64,000 bases of DNA. Origin: Ahrensia kielensis DSM 5890 (GTDB taxonomy: Bacteria; Pseudomonadota; Alphaproteobacteria; Rhizobiales; Rhizobiaceae). Where the stretch lies: contig NZ_KB894529.1 of assembly GCF_000374465.1 (NCBI RefSeq), forward strand, positions 1 to 64,000, in the 5' to 3' direction. How positions within the stretch are numbered: the stretch's first letter is position 1; every line of letters begins with the position of its first letter. The notes below the pieces were generated by a model. The model worked only from the letters and a program-made list of their open reading frames with translations. It did not search any database and was not told the origin of the DNA. Positions 18,140-27,627 of this stretch are shown one piece after another. The position numbers and the translations under genes were made by a program.

Positions 18140-19014
18140 TGTCCGAGAACAATGAAACTGACGATATCACAGGCGTTGAGACCACGGGTCACGAATGGGA
18201 CGGCATCAAAGAACTCAACAACCCTCTTCCGCGCTCATGGCTCTGGGGCCTTTATGGAACGATTGTCTTTTCTATCGGCTATGTCATTGCCTATCCAGCT
18301 TTGCCGCTTATCAACTCCTCGACGGCTGGTTTGCTCGGATGGTCAAGTCGCCAAAATGTTGCAAATGACATTGCAGCTTTAGAACAGGGACGCGAGTCAC
18401 TTGGCCAAGATCTTGTTGCGACAGATCTCAACAAAATTTCAGGCAATCCTGACCTTATGCAATTTGCACTTGCGGGCGGTAACTCTGCCTTCAAAGTCTA
18501 TTGTTCACAGTGTCATGGTGCGGGTGCGGCCGGCGGCGGCATTTACCCTAATCTGGTAGACGATGACTGGATTTGGGGCGGCACCGTTGATGATATTTAT
18601 CTTACGCTCAAACATGGCATCCGCTATGAAGCGGACGAAGATACCCGTTATTCACAAATGCCAAATTTTGGTGCTGATGGTATTCTCGAACGCGATGCGA
18701 TCAAGGACGCGGCTTGGTATGTTCGTAGCATTTCTGGGCAGGAAGCGGACCTCGAAGCAGCTGAACGTGGTGCGATAGTTTACCAAGATAATTGTGCAGC
18801 CTGCCACGGCGATAGCGGCGAAGGCATGCACGATTTAGGTGCGCCTGCACTTAATGATGCTATCTGGCTTTACGGTGGATCGCATGAAGAAATCGTTGCG
18901 CAAATTTCCAAACCAAAGCAGGGCGTTATGCCAGCTTGGGGTGATCGATTGTCTGAAGCCACAATTCGTCAGCTCTCACTTTACGTTCACAGACTTGGCG
19001 GCGGCGAAAAATAA
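18139..19014 (+). CDS. ccoP: cbb3 oxidase di-haem cytochrome c subunit CcoP
   Basis: A 291-residue protein. A soluble N-terminal stretch is followed by a membrane helix (residues about 35-57), then two cytochrome c domains with Cys122-x2-Cys125-His126 (YCSQCHGAG) and Cys219-x2-Cys222-His223 (NCAACHGDSG). The axial Met of each domain is in SQMPNFG and GVMPAWG. CcoP takes electrons from soluble cytochrome c or the bc1 complex. I chose the ATG at 18139 over a TTG three bases upstream because AAGGAGG is 7 bases before it. Confidence 0.95.
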   Translation: MSENNETDDITGVETTGHEWDGIKELNNPLPRSWLWGLYGTIVFSIGYVIAYPALPLINSSTAGLLGWSSRQNVANDIAALEQGRESLGQDLVATDLNKISGNPDLMQFALAGGNSAFKVYCSQCHGAGAAGGGIYPNLVDDDWIWGGTVDDIYLTLKHGIRYEADEDTRYSQMPNFGADGILERDAIKDAAWYVRSISGQEADLEAAERGAIVYQDNCAACHGDSGEGMHDLGAPALNDAIWLYGGSHEEIVAQISKPKQGVMPAWGDRLSEATIRQLSLYVHRLGGGEK

Positions 19015-19034
19015 TGCCTAGACCCAAGATCACT

Positions 19035-19048
19035 TTGATCTGGGTCAA
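19035..19048 (+). promoter_or_regulatory. FNR/FixK box TTGATCTGGGTCAA upstream of ccoG
   Basis: TTGAT-N4-GTCAA matches the FNR/FixK consensus. It is centred 62 bases before the ccoG start, so a -41.5 position puts the transcript start near 19083. The ccoGHIS unit thus has its own low-oxygen promoter in addition to read-through from ccoNOQP. Confidence 0.85.
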
Positions 19049-19103
19049 AGCTCATTACGCATATTAATGCCAAAGATGCACCATCAACGTTGAAAGTAGT
19101 CTC

Positions 19104-20618
19104 ATGTCTGATGGAATAGCTAAAGAACCGATACAGCTCTACGAAGCCCGTAAGAAAATTCATCCCAAGCGGGCAACGGGCTCGTTTCGGCGCTTTAAAT
19201 GGATCGTCATGGCGATCACACTTGCGATTTATTATATAACACCGTGGCTCAGATGGGACCGCGGTGAATTCGCACCCGATCAAGCTGTGTTGATCGATAT
19301 TGCTAATCGCCGCTTTTACGCTTTTTTTATCGAGATTTGGCCGCAAGAATTTTACTTCGTTGCAGGCATGCTCGTCATGGCAGGCATAGGCCTGTTCCTC
19401 GTCACCTCAGTGGTTGGCCGTGCTTGGTGTGGATATACTTGCCCGCAAACAGTTTGGACTGATTTATTCCTCGTGGTCGAGCGCTACTTTGAGGGAGACC
19501 GCAATGCGCGTATCAAACTTGATAAGGACCCTTGGAGTTTTGATAAGCTAAGGAAACGTGTTCTCAAACATACTACTTGGCTTATAATAGCAGTTGCAAC
19601 CGGCGGTGCATGGATATTTTATTTTGCCGATGCCCCTACTCTTCTTCGTGATCTGGTTACAGGTCAGGCCCATTATGTTGCCTATGCCACTGTCGCCGTA
19701 TTGACGACAACGACCTATGTTTTTGGCGGGCATATGCGTGAGCAAGTTTGCAATTACATGTGCCCGTGGCCGCGCATTCAAGCCGCTATGTTGGATGAAG
19801 ATTCACTTGTAGTTACTTACAATGATTGGCGAGGTGAACCGCGCACTCACGGCACCAAAAAGGCAGAAGCCAGTGGCGAAGCGCATGGTGACTGCATTGA
19901 TTGCAATGCTTGCGTTGTGGTTTGTCCTGCGGGAATTGATATTCGCGACGGCCAGCAGATGGAATGTATAACATGCGCTCTTTGTATCGACGCATGTGAT
20001 GACATTATGGGTAAGATCGGCCGCCCAACGGGGCTAATCTCATATTCGACCCTTAACGACTATAACGCCAATATGGCACTGGCAACAGATCCAGAGAGCG
20101 CCACACTAAACCCTGATCTGGTGCGCGATAAAGATGGTAAGTTTGTTGATGCGATTAAGCACTTTGATTGGCGCATATTCTTAAGGCCTCGTACGCTTCT
20201 ATATTTTTTCATTTGGGTGAGTTTGGGCCTCGCTTTGCTGTTTGCGCTTAGTCAACGTGACCGCATGACCATCAGCATTCAGCACGACCGTAATCCGGTA
20301 TTTGTAACATTGAAGGATGGTTCCATCCGCAATGGTTACAATGTGAAAATTTTGAACATGATACCGGAAAAACGTCTGATCCATCTATCGGTTGAAGGAC
20401 TTGAAGGTGCAGTCATGACAGTCAGCGGCATTGAAGGAGCGCCTGCAAGTTTTGCAACAGTTCCTGTCGATCCTGACCAAGTACGCTCTCTGCGTGTCTT
20501 TGTCCGTCAATCACCTGAAAATATAAAGTCAGGGCAAACGCCGTTCTCATTTATTGCCACAGATCAGCAGTCCAATGAGGTTGATACCTACAGCACCGTT
20601 TTCGATGCACCGGAGTAA
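19104..20618 (+). CDS. ccoG: cbb3 oxidase assembly ferredoxin-like protein CcoG
   Basis: A 504-residue membrane protein (FixG/RdxA). It has several membrane helices, a CGYTCPQ motif near residue 110, CNYMCPWPR near residue 215, and a two-cluster ferredoxin domain (CIDCNACVVVCP and CITCALCIDACD) near residues 258-298. The C-terminal periplasmic beta domain follows the last helix. CcoG is reported to reduce Cu(II) to Cu(I) for oxidase maturation. It is the first gene of the ccoGHIS assembly operon behind its own FNR box. Confidence 0.95.
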   Translation: MSDGIAKEPIQLYEARKKIHPKRATGSFRRFKWIVMAITLAIYYITPWLRWDRGEFAPDQAVLIDIANRRFYAFFIEIWPQEFYFVAGMLVMAGIGLFLVTSVVGRAWCGYTCPQTVWTDLFLVVERYFEGDRNARIKLDKDPWSFDKLRKRVLKHTTWLIIAVATGGAWIFYFADAPTLLRDLVTGQAHYVAYATVAVLTTTTYVFGGHMREQVCNYMCPWPRIQAAMLDEDSLVVTYNDWRGEPRTHGTKKAEASGEAHGDCIDCNACVVVCPAGIDIRDGQQMECITCALCIDACDDIMGKIGRPTGLISYSTLNDYNANMALATDPESATLNPDLVRDKDGKFVDAIKHFDWRIFLRPRTLLYFFIWVSLGLALLFALSQRDRMTISIQHDRNPVFVTLKDGSIRNGYNVKILNMIPEKRLIHLSVEGLEGAVMTVSGIEGAPASFATVPVDPDQVRSLRVFVRQSPENIKSGQTPFSFIATDQQSNEVDTYSTVFDAPE

Positions 20619-20622
20619 GCAG

Positions 20623-21123
20623 ATGAATACTTTGAAAAATATATTCGCACCTCGAGTGTTTTCCGGCTGGCATATGTTTGGTGTCATTGCGTTGTTCTTT
20701 GGGACAATCATATCGATCAACATTGTGCTGGCGTTTAATGCAGCAGGCACATGGACCGGACTGGTCGTGAAAAACACTTACATTGAGAGCCAGAATTTCA
20801 ATAGCAGGGTTGCTGATCTAAACGCGCACAAACCTTTGGGCTGGAAGATCGCAATTTCCTATAATTCTGATCAATTGAAAATATCGGCACATGACAACAC
20901 CGACACATTCATTAAGAGCGCCGTTGTTTCTGGCTATCTTGGTAAGCCTGTTCACGAACATGACGATCAAACGATCATATTTGGCGAAGCAAACGGCGCA
21001 TATGTTTCCGAAGTCAGCTTGTCAGATGGCCTCTGGCAAATACAGCTACAGATCATTGATAGTAAGGGGCTGACTTTTGTTGAGACCAAGCGCTTTACTA
21101 TCACCAATGGCGTGGGAAATTAG
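20623..21123 (+). CDS. ccoH: cbb3 oxidase assembly protein CcoH/FixH
   Basis: A 166-residue protein with a single N-terminal helix (HMFGVIALFFGTIISINIVLAF, with a conserved HM at its start) and a periplasmic beta domain typical of FixH. It helps assemble the cbb3 oxidase together with CcoI. The frame is open further upstream, but the ATG at 20623, 4 bases after the ccoG stop, starts the conserved part. The next gene follows after 2 bases. Confidence 0.92.
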   Translation: MNTLKNIFAPRVFSGWHMFGVIALFFGTIISINIVLAFNAAGTWTGLVVKNTYIESQNFNSRVADLNAHKPLGWKIAISYNSDQLKISAHDNTDTFIKSAVVSGYLGKPVHEHDDQTIIFGEANGAYVSEVSLSDGLWQIQLQIIDSKGLTFVETKRFTITNGVGN

Positions 21124-21125
21124 CT

Positions 21126-23378
21126 ATGTGCAACATGTGTGGCGGTCTTGCCGAATATGTCGTTGATGAAAGCGTTGAACGTCAAAACTCTCAACACTAT
21201 GTGCTTTCTGTGCCGGACATGTCGTGCGGTGCTTGCATATCTAAAATAGAAAACTCAATGCGCCGTTTAAAAGGCGTTTATCAAGCTCGCGCAAACCTTA
21301 CTTTGAAACGTTTGGTTGTCGAAACGGATGAAACCGTAGACTGCCAGAAGCTTATTGATCTGCTTAAAGAAAACTCTTTCACAGCATTTCGAATTGAAGA
21401 AAATGACCGCACCGAAAGTGAAGAAGATACGCGTTCGAAACGTTTGCTCCGAGCGCTTGCCGTGGCTGGATTTGGTGCGGCCAATATTATGCTGCTGTCC
21501 GTTTCGGCGTGGTCTGGTGCGACAGATGCAACCCGCGACCTTTTCCATTTAATCTCCGCAGTCATTGCGGTTCCTGTCGTTGCTTATGCAGGGCAACCAT
21601 TTTTCCGCTCGGCTCTGGGCGCTCTACGCGCTGGACATGTGAATATGGATGTACCGATTTCGCTGGCTGTTTTGCTGGCGCTCGGCATGAGTATTTTTCA
21701 AACACTTACCAGCAAACCGGAGGCTTATTTCGATGCGGCAGCGATGTTGCTCTTCTTTCTTTTGATCGGCCGCTATCTTGATCAGCGAATGCGCTCACGT
21801 GCCAAAAGCTCAGTCATCTCGCTTGGCAAATACGCTACGCGTGAGGCAGTGGAAGTTTTGCCATCCGGTGACACACGCTTAGTCGCAGTCGGTGACATTA
21901 CAAAAAAAATGCGTCTGCGTATATTTGCTGGCGCACGGTTTCCCGTGGACTGTAAAATCATATCCGGCTCCTCTGATGTTGACCGCTCCATGGTAACCGG
22001 TGAAAGCGAAGCGGTCGCGCTATCACCAAACATGCAAATCGAAGCTGGTGCCTTAAATTTGACTGGTGTGCTGGACGTCGAGGCGATTGAGGTTGCCGAC
22101 AAGTCTTTTCTCGCTGAAATAACACGTATGTTGGATGCTGCGGAACACGGCAAAGGCAATTATGTGCGTATTGCTGACCGTATGGCGCGCATTTACACAC
22201 CCGCTGTTCATGCGTTTGCATTTCTCGCTTTTGCAAGCTGGATGATCACGACGCACGGAGACTGGGAACACTCACTTCTCGTGGCGATTGCTGTTTTGAT
22301 TGTAACATGTCCTTGCGCCTTAGGATTAGCGGTCCCTGTGGCGCATGTCGTGGCCGCATCAAGGCTGGTGCGCAACGGTATTTTGATGCGTGATGGCTCT
22401 GCACTTGAGCGTCTAGCAGAAGCGGACTTTGCCGTATTCGACAAAACCGGAACGCTTACTGATGGCGTAAAAATGGTCATCGGCAGTGATGGTATGGGCG
22501 CAAAAGAAAAGCCAATGATTGCATCTTTGGCCAATTGCTCGACCCATCCTTCTGCCAAAGGCATCAGCGATTTTCTAAAAGGCAGCGGAAGCGTTCTGCT
22601 ATCCGATATTGAGGAGCTGCCGGGCAAGGGCATTAAAGCCATATGGAACGGCAAAGAAATACGTCTTGGCCAAATGGAATGGGTGCTTGAGATTGCAAAT
22701 CGGCAAAACTTAAACGAGGCAGAAAAGTCTACCGCGTTCGCAATACAAGGCGGCAATCTGGTGACTTTTGACTACCGCGAAAATGTGCGCTCATCCGCTT
22801 ATCAAACGATCAAAGATCTTCGTTCTTTAGGAATTGGAAGCACGCTTCTTTCAGGCGATACACAAGCCACTGTGGAACGCATTGCCCGTGATATGCCGTT
22901 TGAACAAGTGCTAAGTGAACACACACCACAAGCAAAACTGAAATTCCTTGAAGGCCTGCACGCAGAGTCTGGGCTCAAAACAATTATGGTTGGAGATGGT
23001 ATCAACGATGCCCCTGCTCTGGCAGCAGCGCATGTTTCGTTTGCCCCTTCAAGTGCGACTGATATCGGCCGCCAAACTGCAGACTTTATCTTAACACGCG
23101 ACGACCTTACGGCGATTACATTTGCACGGAACATCGCGGTAAGGACAAACCGTGTTGTGCGGCAAAATTTTGCACTCGCGCTTGTTTATAATTGCATTGC
23201 TGTACCGCTCGCAATTTTAGGATTTGTGACGCCGCTGATTGCAGCCATTGCAATGTCACTTTCTTCGATCATCGTGATAAGCAATTCACTGCGCCTATTA
23301 AGGGGTGAGAACATGGTTATCGACAAGCAAGTGATAACGACAACGACCCTCTCTCCAACCGAAGAATTAGCAGCATGA
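21126..23378 (+). CDS. ccoI: Copper-exporting P1B-type ATPase CcoI/FixI
   Basis: A 750-residue P-type ATPase that supplies copper for the cbb3 oxidase. It has an N-terminal heavy-metal domain with Cys34-x2-Cys37 (MSCGACISK) and an extra C-x2-C at the extreme N-terminus (MCNMCGG). The metal-path motif Cys395-Pro-Cys397 lies in helix 6, the phosphorylated Asp is 439 (DKTGTLTDG), and the hinge is GDGINDAPAL. Length is normal. It overlaps the ccoS start by 4 bp (ATGA). The assembly-type FixI exports slowly for enzyme loading rather than detoxification, and that role is inferred from context. Confidence 0.95.
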   Translation: MCNMCGGLAEYVVDESVERQNSQHYVLSVPDMSCGACISKIENSMRRLKGVYQARANLTLKRLVVETDETVDCQKLIDLLKENSFTAFRIEENDRTESEEDTRSKRLLRALAVAGFGAANIMLLSVSAWSGATDATRDLFHLISAVIAVPVVAYAGQPFFRSALGALRAGHVNMDVPISLAVLLALGMSIFQTLTSKPEAYFDAAAMLLFFLLIGRYLDQRMRSRAKSSVISLGKYATREAVEVLPSGDTRLVAVGDITKKMRLRIFAGARFPVDCKIISGSSDVDRSMVTGESEAVALSPNMQIEAGALNLTGVLDVEAIEVADKSFLAEITRMLDAAEHGKGNYVRIADRMARIYTPAVHAFAFLAFASWMITTHGDWEHSLLVAIAVLIVTCPCALGLAVPVAHVVAASRLVRNGILMRDGSALERLAEADFAVFDKTGTLTDGVKMVIGSDGMGAKEKPMIASLANCSTHPSAKGISDFLKGSGSVLLSDIEELPGKGIKAIWNGKEIRLGQMEWVLEIANRQNLNEAEKSTAFAIQGGNLVTFDYRENVRSSAYQTIKDLRSLGIGSTLLSGDTQATVERIARDMPFEQVLSEHTPQAKLKFLEGLHAESGLKTIMVGDGINDAPALAAAHVSFAPSSATDIGRQTADFILTRDDLTAITFARNIAVRTNRVVRQNFALALVYNCIAVPLAILGFVTPLIAAIAMSLSSIIVISNSLRLLRGENMVIDKQVITTTTLSPTEELAA

Positions 23379-23515
23379 ACCAGCTTCTATTTCTTATTCC
23401 AGTTGCACTTTTTCTGGGCGGCATAGGCCTCGCGGCCTTTATGTGGTGCATCAAGCACGGCCAGTTCGACGATCCAGAAGGCGCTGCGGAAAGAATTTTG
23501 CAGGATGATGAATAG
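23375..23515 (+). CDS. ccoS: cbb3 oxidase maturation protein CcoS
   Basis: A 46-residue protein starting MNQLLFLIPVALFLGG with one membrane helix and a short cytoplasmic tail containing the family signature QFDDPEGAAERIL. CcoS is needed for cofactor insertion into the cbb3 oxidase. It overlaps ccoI by 4 bp and ends the operon at TAG 23513-23515. It is too short for many gene callers, but the motif makes it certain. Confidence 0.94.
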   Translation: MNQLLFLIPVALFLGGIGLAAFMWCIKHGQFDDPEGAAERILQDDE

Positions 23516-23623
23516 GGTAAACTGCATCTCTCCACGTGTTCCTAGACACCCTGCGAGTTTAGTTTTCGCTGATTTTGTTACTGGCGTAGGAAAAGTATTT
23601 TCAGCCAATGTGGACACAAAGGC

Positions 23624-23653
23624 TAAAACAAAAAGGGGCGCCAAAGGCGCCCC
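23624..23653 (-). terminator. Rho-independent terminator of the OFA-family transporter gene
   Basis: On the minus strand a perfect 8 bp GC stem (GGGGCGCC, 3-base loop, GGCGCCCC) is followed by TTTTTGTTTT. It begins about 20 bases after the stop of the transporter gene. It may also stop rightward transcripts from ccoS, though the T-run on that side is missing. Confidence 0.9.
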
Positions 23654-23675
23654 GAATATCATTATTTAAAATGAA

Positions 23676-25406
23676 TTACTCTGCAGGTTCAGCAACCGCT
23701 TTAGGCTCCACATAATTGTGATGCGCCTTAACTGGCCGAATAAACAAATTCGCAAAGAACCCAATGACCAACAATGCAGCCATGCAATACATGGTCGTAT
23801 TATACAGGCTTGGTGTTGGATCAATTGTGCCTTGTGGAGCTATCTCCATGAGCCTTGCAATCGTCACGGTTTTTGCTGCGGCCAATTGATCAAGTTGAGC
23901 GAGCGGTGCGCCGAATTTTTCAGCAAACGCAGACGCATCAACTTTTGATGCCAGATCGCTAATCGCCCGATTAACAGACATTTCGCGTAGCGATGTGATT
24001 GCCAAAGGCCCAAGCACACCTGCAGTTGACCATGCGGTCAGCAAGCGCCCGTGGATGCCGCCAACATGCATCGTACCGAACATATCTGCCAAGTAAGCAG
24101 GAATTGTCGCAAACCCACCGCCATACATTGAGAAGATAATCATCGTCGCAACATAAAAACCAATGAGGTAGATTGTTGATCCACCAGCAGCGCCGGCAGT
24201 CGCAAAATACGGAATAGACAAGTAAAGCAACGTGCCCAGCACAAAGAAGCAATGATAGGTGTTTTTGCGTCCGATGTAATCTGACGTTGATGCCCAGAAA
24301 AACCGTCCACCCATGTTAAAGACTGAAATCATCAATACATAAGTTGATGCAAAAGAAGCTGTCACAATGAGCGGCATTGTGGTGCCATAAATTTCAGACA
24401 TCATTGTTTTTGCAACACCGATCACACCGATACCGGCGGTCACGTTAAAGCAAAGCATAACCCACATTTGCCAAAATTGAGGTGTTTTTAGCGCTTGATC
24501 GATATGCACATTGTCTTTTGTGATCATACCTGATGCGGCAGGTTTTGGTTCCCAGCCTTCAGGTTTCCAGTCTGCAGCAGGAACGCGGAAGCTGAACGCT
24601 GCAATCACCATAACAATGAAATATACAATACCAAGCGTCATGAATGTTGATGCAGCGCCAGTATTGCCTGTGCCCACGACATAGACGCCCGCTTCTCCGC
24701 CACCTGGCAAGCTAGCTGCCTGTGCTGCAGATGCGATGACAACTTCTACCTTACCAGCGGCAGATTCTACAAAAAGCCGTCCAGCTTCTGTCACGGTCGC
24801 TACAGTATCGCTTGCACCAAGATATTCCGGCGCTTTGGAGAAAACTGACAACAGCCAGCCTTTGACCGGCGCTGCGATCATCGCGCCGCCGCCAAAGCCC
24901 ATAATCGCCATGCCAGTTGCCATGCCGCGGCGGTCAGGAAACCAGCGAATTAGAGTTGAGACAGGCGAGACGTAGCCCAGACCAAGACCGCAGCCGCCAA
25001 GAACACCATAGCCAAGATAAATGAGCCAAAGTTGATGGCTTGCAATGCCAAATGACCCAATGATAAAGCCGCCGCCCCACAAGAATGCAGCGACAAGACC
25101 GACCATGCGCGGTCCTACTTTTTCTAGCCATTTACCCGCAAATGCAGCTGCCAGTCCTAAGAAAACGATGGCAACGGAGAAAATCCAAACAACGGAGCTG
25201 AGGCTCCAGTCATTCGCCGCAGAAGCAACAACACCCAGCTCTCTGGTTAGAGGCGGGTTAAAAACAGACCAAGCGTATACCGAACCAATACACAAATGAA
25301 TAGCGATGGACGCAGGCGGCACTAACCAGCGGTTGAAACCGGGCTTCGCGACAATGTTTTCTTTCATCAAGAAACTCAAAGCGCCGCCGGAATTAGCATT
25401 ACTCAT
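23676..25406 (-). CDS. OFA-family major facilitator (oxalate/formate antiporter-like)
   Basis: A 576-residue membrane protein with 12 helices of the OxlT/OFA branch of MFS carriers. The N-terminus reads RWLVPPASIAIHLCIGSVYAWSVFNPPL, the typical OFA opening, and GYGVLGGCGLGLGYVSPVSTLIRWFPDRRG near residue 140 is the family signature loop. It is longer than OxlT (about 420 residues) because of an inserted soluble loop near residues 200-270. I chose the ATG at 25406 with GGAGGAG upstream over an earlier in-frame ATG. Neighbouring formate dehydrogenase genes suggest formate, oxalate or another small carboxylate. The substrate is not proven. Confidence 0.85.
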   Translation of the reverse strand: MSNANSGGALSFLMKENIVAKPGFNRWLVPPASIAIHLCIGSVYAWSVFNPPLTRELGVVASAANDWSLSSVVWIFSVAIVFLGLAAAFAGKWLEKVGPRMVGLVAAFLWGGGFIIGSFGIASHQLWLIYLGYGVLGGCGLGLGYVSPVSTLIRWFPDRRGMATGMAIMGFGGGAMIAAPVKGWLLSVFSKAPEYLGASDTVATVTEAGRLFVESAAGKVEVVIASAAQAASLPGGGEAGVYVVGTGNTGAASTFMTLGIVYFIVMVIAAFSFRVPAADWKPEGWEPKPAASGMITKDNVHIDQALKTPQFWQMWVMLCFNVTAGIGVIGVAKTMMSEIYGTTMPLIVTASFASTYVLMISVFNMGGRFFWASTSDYIGRKNTYHCFFVLGTLLYLSIPYFATAGAAGGSTIYLIGFYVATMIIFSMYGGGFATIPAYLADMFGTMHVGGIHGRLLTAWSTAGVLGPLAITSLREMSVNRAISDLASKVDASAFAEKFGAPLAQLDQLAAAKTVTIARLMEIAPQGTIDPTPSLYNTTMYCMAALLVIGFFANLFIRPVKAHHNYVEPKAVAEPAE

Positions 25407-25494
25407 GGAATTCTCCTCCCATTTAAATCCCGTCGACAAGCTGCAATCTCCCACCACAGCATTCGACACTTAACGCAGTTTTTAGCGTTACGGA

Positions 25495-25522
25495 AACTTA
25501 GGAGGAACGTCTTGATTGTCAA
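25495..25522 (-). promoter_or_regulatory. Candidate sigma-70 promoter of the OFA transporter gene
   Basis: On the minus strand TTGACA (25522-25517) and TAAGTT (25500-25495) are separated by 16 bases and lie about 90 bp before the start codon. An adjacent palindrome ACATAT-CA-ATATGT at 25536-25549 could be an operator. The -35 match is exact, the -10 match only fair. Confidence 0.35.
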
Positions 25523-25650
25523 CAAATTTATTATTACATATCAATATGTTAGGTGGAAAATTTGTCTTAAGAAATCTCTACGACTCAGCGTTATTAGTCA
25601 TCTTGTCTGAGATGCCCGCTGATAGGCGTATCGAATGGGACATTTTGTCC

Positions 25651-27624
25651 TTAATCGCCAAATTTAGCCGCAGGAAGATTTATTGTGAAACGGCTGCCGG
25701 CACCGAATTTTGACCGTACTGATATCTGACCATTAGCCCGACTCACAAGGGTTTGGCTAATTGAAAGGCCAAGTCCTGTGCCCTGCCCGTACTTGGTTGT
25801 GAAAAACGCATCGAAAATACGTTTCACTTTGTCAGGCGGAATGCCTGCCCCCGTATCCTTGACAGAAATCTCTACTTCTTGATCGTTGGAGGCCACACAC
25901 AAAGACAAGGTGCCGCCCTCTGGCATGGCCTGAACAGCATTGAGTATGAGATTTACAATGACTTGTTGCAGTTCTGTTCGCGACATTAAAACGCAAAGCT
26001 CTTGATCTAATTCTTTACGAACTTCGATTTCTTGAGCTTCGATCTGATGAGCCGTAAGCACCAAGCAATCGCTGACAACTTCAGCTGGAAAAATGATATT
26101 AGCGTCGCCTGAATATTCTTCTGGCCGCGCAAATTGCAAAAGCTTGGATACAATAGAGCCGATTCTATATACTTGATCGTCAATCAGCTTAAACTCTGTT
26201 TTTGCAACATCAACATGCGACCCCAGCAATGTGCGTGCCACATCCAAATTACCTTGAATGACTGCAATGGGATTATTGATTTCATGTGCAACGCCTGCCG
26301 TGATTTCACCCACAGCGGCAAGCTTTTCAGATATGATCAGTCGCTCTGTTGTCTGCTCAAGCCTGCGGTTGCTTTCGAGCAAATCGCGCGTGCGCTCCTC
26401 AACCTTCAAATTGAGTTGTTCACCCCATTGGCGCAATTGCCGGTCGCGTTCCTGCACCTGGTCTAATAGATCATCGAGATGGCCAGCAACTTGTGCAATC
26501 TCGTTGTCATCATCTTGCGGCATGTTGCGCGCTTCCAGATCACCGGCCTCAACACGTAACATTGTTTGGGTCATGCGTTCCAAGGGCAGAAAGATACGCC
26601 CTGCCCAACGCAAGAAAATCGGAACTGATACGGCCGTAATCAGCAAAAACAGAAAAACCACAAGCAGTGCTGAATTGACTTTAGCCTGCCGAAACGGCGC
26701 TTCGAGAAAACCGACATAAAGCATGCCCACGGCTTTGCCGCGGCTATCAGTAATTGGCTCATACGCTGAGATGTACCAATCATTGACCACAAAGGCGCGG
26801 TCCAACCAAGTTTGTCCTTCATCAAGAACACGGTTGCGCACTTGCGCCGAAACGCGCGTACCAAGTGCACGCACGTTTTCAAACAAGCGCACATTGGTTG
26901 AAATTCGCACATCTTCCAGAAACAGTGTCGCCGTACCTTCACTGCCCTCGGGAAGGCTGTTTTTCTGATAAACCAGCGCATTGATCGTATCAATAAAATC
27001 AAGATTTCGGTTGAGTAGAAGTCCGCCGACCAACGCAGCTTTTCTGCCACCATTAAGTGTCACAGGTGCAGCTGTATGGATCACCATCCCTCGATCTTCA
27101 ACCGTCCGCGCTGTTGGAACCGCTGCTTGTGTCGTCACTAACGCAATTGTGGCACGCTCAGTAAGACTGGAATTGAGAATATCTAATTCTTCCGGCGTAA
27201 AAATATCGACAGCACTTTGCCAAGTTCCATTAATCGCATTTTGAACGACAGGCCATTTGGATACATCAACCCCATCTGGCCCAACATTGCCCTCTGTCAA
27301 ATAGAGGAAATCTAGCCCTAATTCCTGTTGGACTTGCTCAAGAAATTTAGCCGTATCTTCTGGTTTTAAAAAAGCATTTTGCAGGGATACAGACTGGGCA
27401 ATTGCGTCTAGCCGCTCACCTGAATTTTCAAGTAGACGCGCTAAATACTGGTCCGCAATTGTCAGATCACCATTGACCTTTGTAATCAAAAGATCGTCGA
27501 TTTTTCCAGCCCAGCGAGCCATTGTACTGCCAAGCATAATCGGCATTAGAACAAGCATTGGCAGAAGTGCGATAACAAGCAACCGCACCCGAACAGAGCG
27601 CAAGATGCGCATCAGGGCCGTCAT
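25651..27624 (-). CDS. Membrane sensor histidine kinase
   Basis: A 657-residue sensor. Helix 1 (residues about 14-32) and helix 2 (318-338) bracket a 285-residue periplasmic domain that looks like a Cache/PAS-type ligand sensor. Then come HAMP (340-395), a coiled coil, the phospho-acceptor His447 in GVAHEINNP, and the ATPase boxes NLILNAVQAMP, DTGAGIP and GTGLGLSI. The H-box type is that of DctB/NtrY-like kinases that partner NtrC-family regulators. It is encoded 3 bp after the response regulator. Position between an OFA carrier and formate dehydrogenase suggests a small-carboxylate ligand, which is inference. Confidence 0.92.
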   Translation of the reverse strand: MTALMRILRSVRVRLLVIALLPMLVLMPIMLGSTMARWAGKIDDLLITKVNGDLTIADQYLARLLENSGERLDAIAQSVSLQNAFLKPEDTAKFLEQVQQELGLDFLYLTEGNVGPDGVDVSKWPVVQNAINGTWQSAVDIFTPEELDILNSSLTERATIALVTTQAAVPTARTVEDRGMVIHTAAPVTLNGGRKAALVGGLLLNRNLDFIDTINALVYQKNSLPEGSEGTATLFLEDVRISTNVRLFENVRALGTRVSAQVRNRVLDEGQTWLDRAFVVNDWYISAYEPITDSRGKAVGMLYVGFLEAPFRQAKVNSALLVVFLFLLITAVSVPIFLRWAGRIFLPLERMTQTMLRVEAGDLEARNMPQDDDNEIAQVAGHLDDLLDQVQERDRQLRQWGEQLNLKVEERTRDLLESNRRLEQTTERLIISEKLAAVGEITAGVAHEINNPIAVIQGNLDVARTLLGSHVDVAKTEFKLIDDQVYRIGSIVSKLLQFARPEEYSGDANIIFPAEVVSDCLVLTAHQIEAQEIEVRKELDQELCVLMSRTELQQVIVNLILNAVQAMPEGGTLSLCVASNDQEVEISVKDTGAGIPPDKVKRIFDAFFTTKYGQGTGLGLSISQTLVSRANGQISVRSKFGAGSRFTINLPAAKFGD

Positions 27625-27627
27625 CGC

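Noticed and set aside
25407-25650. Possible sigma-54 promoter for the OFA transporter
   Set aside because: The best GG...GC pair (GGTGGGAGATTGC on the minus strand) has a 9-base rather than 10-base interval and a poor -24 context.
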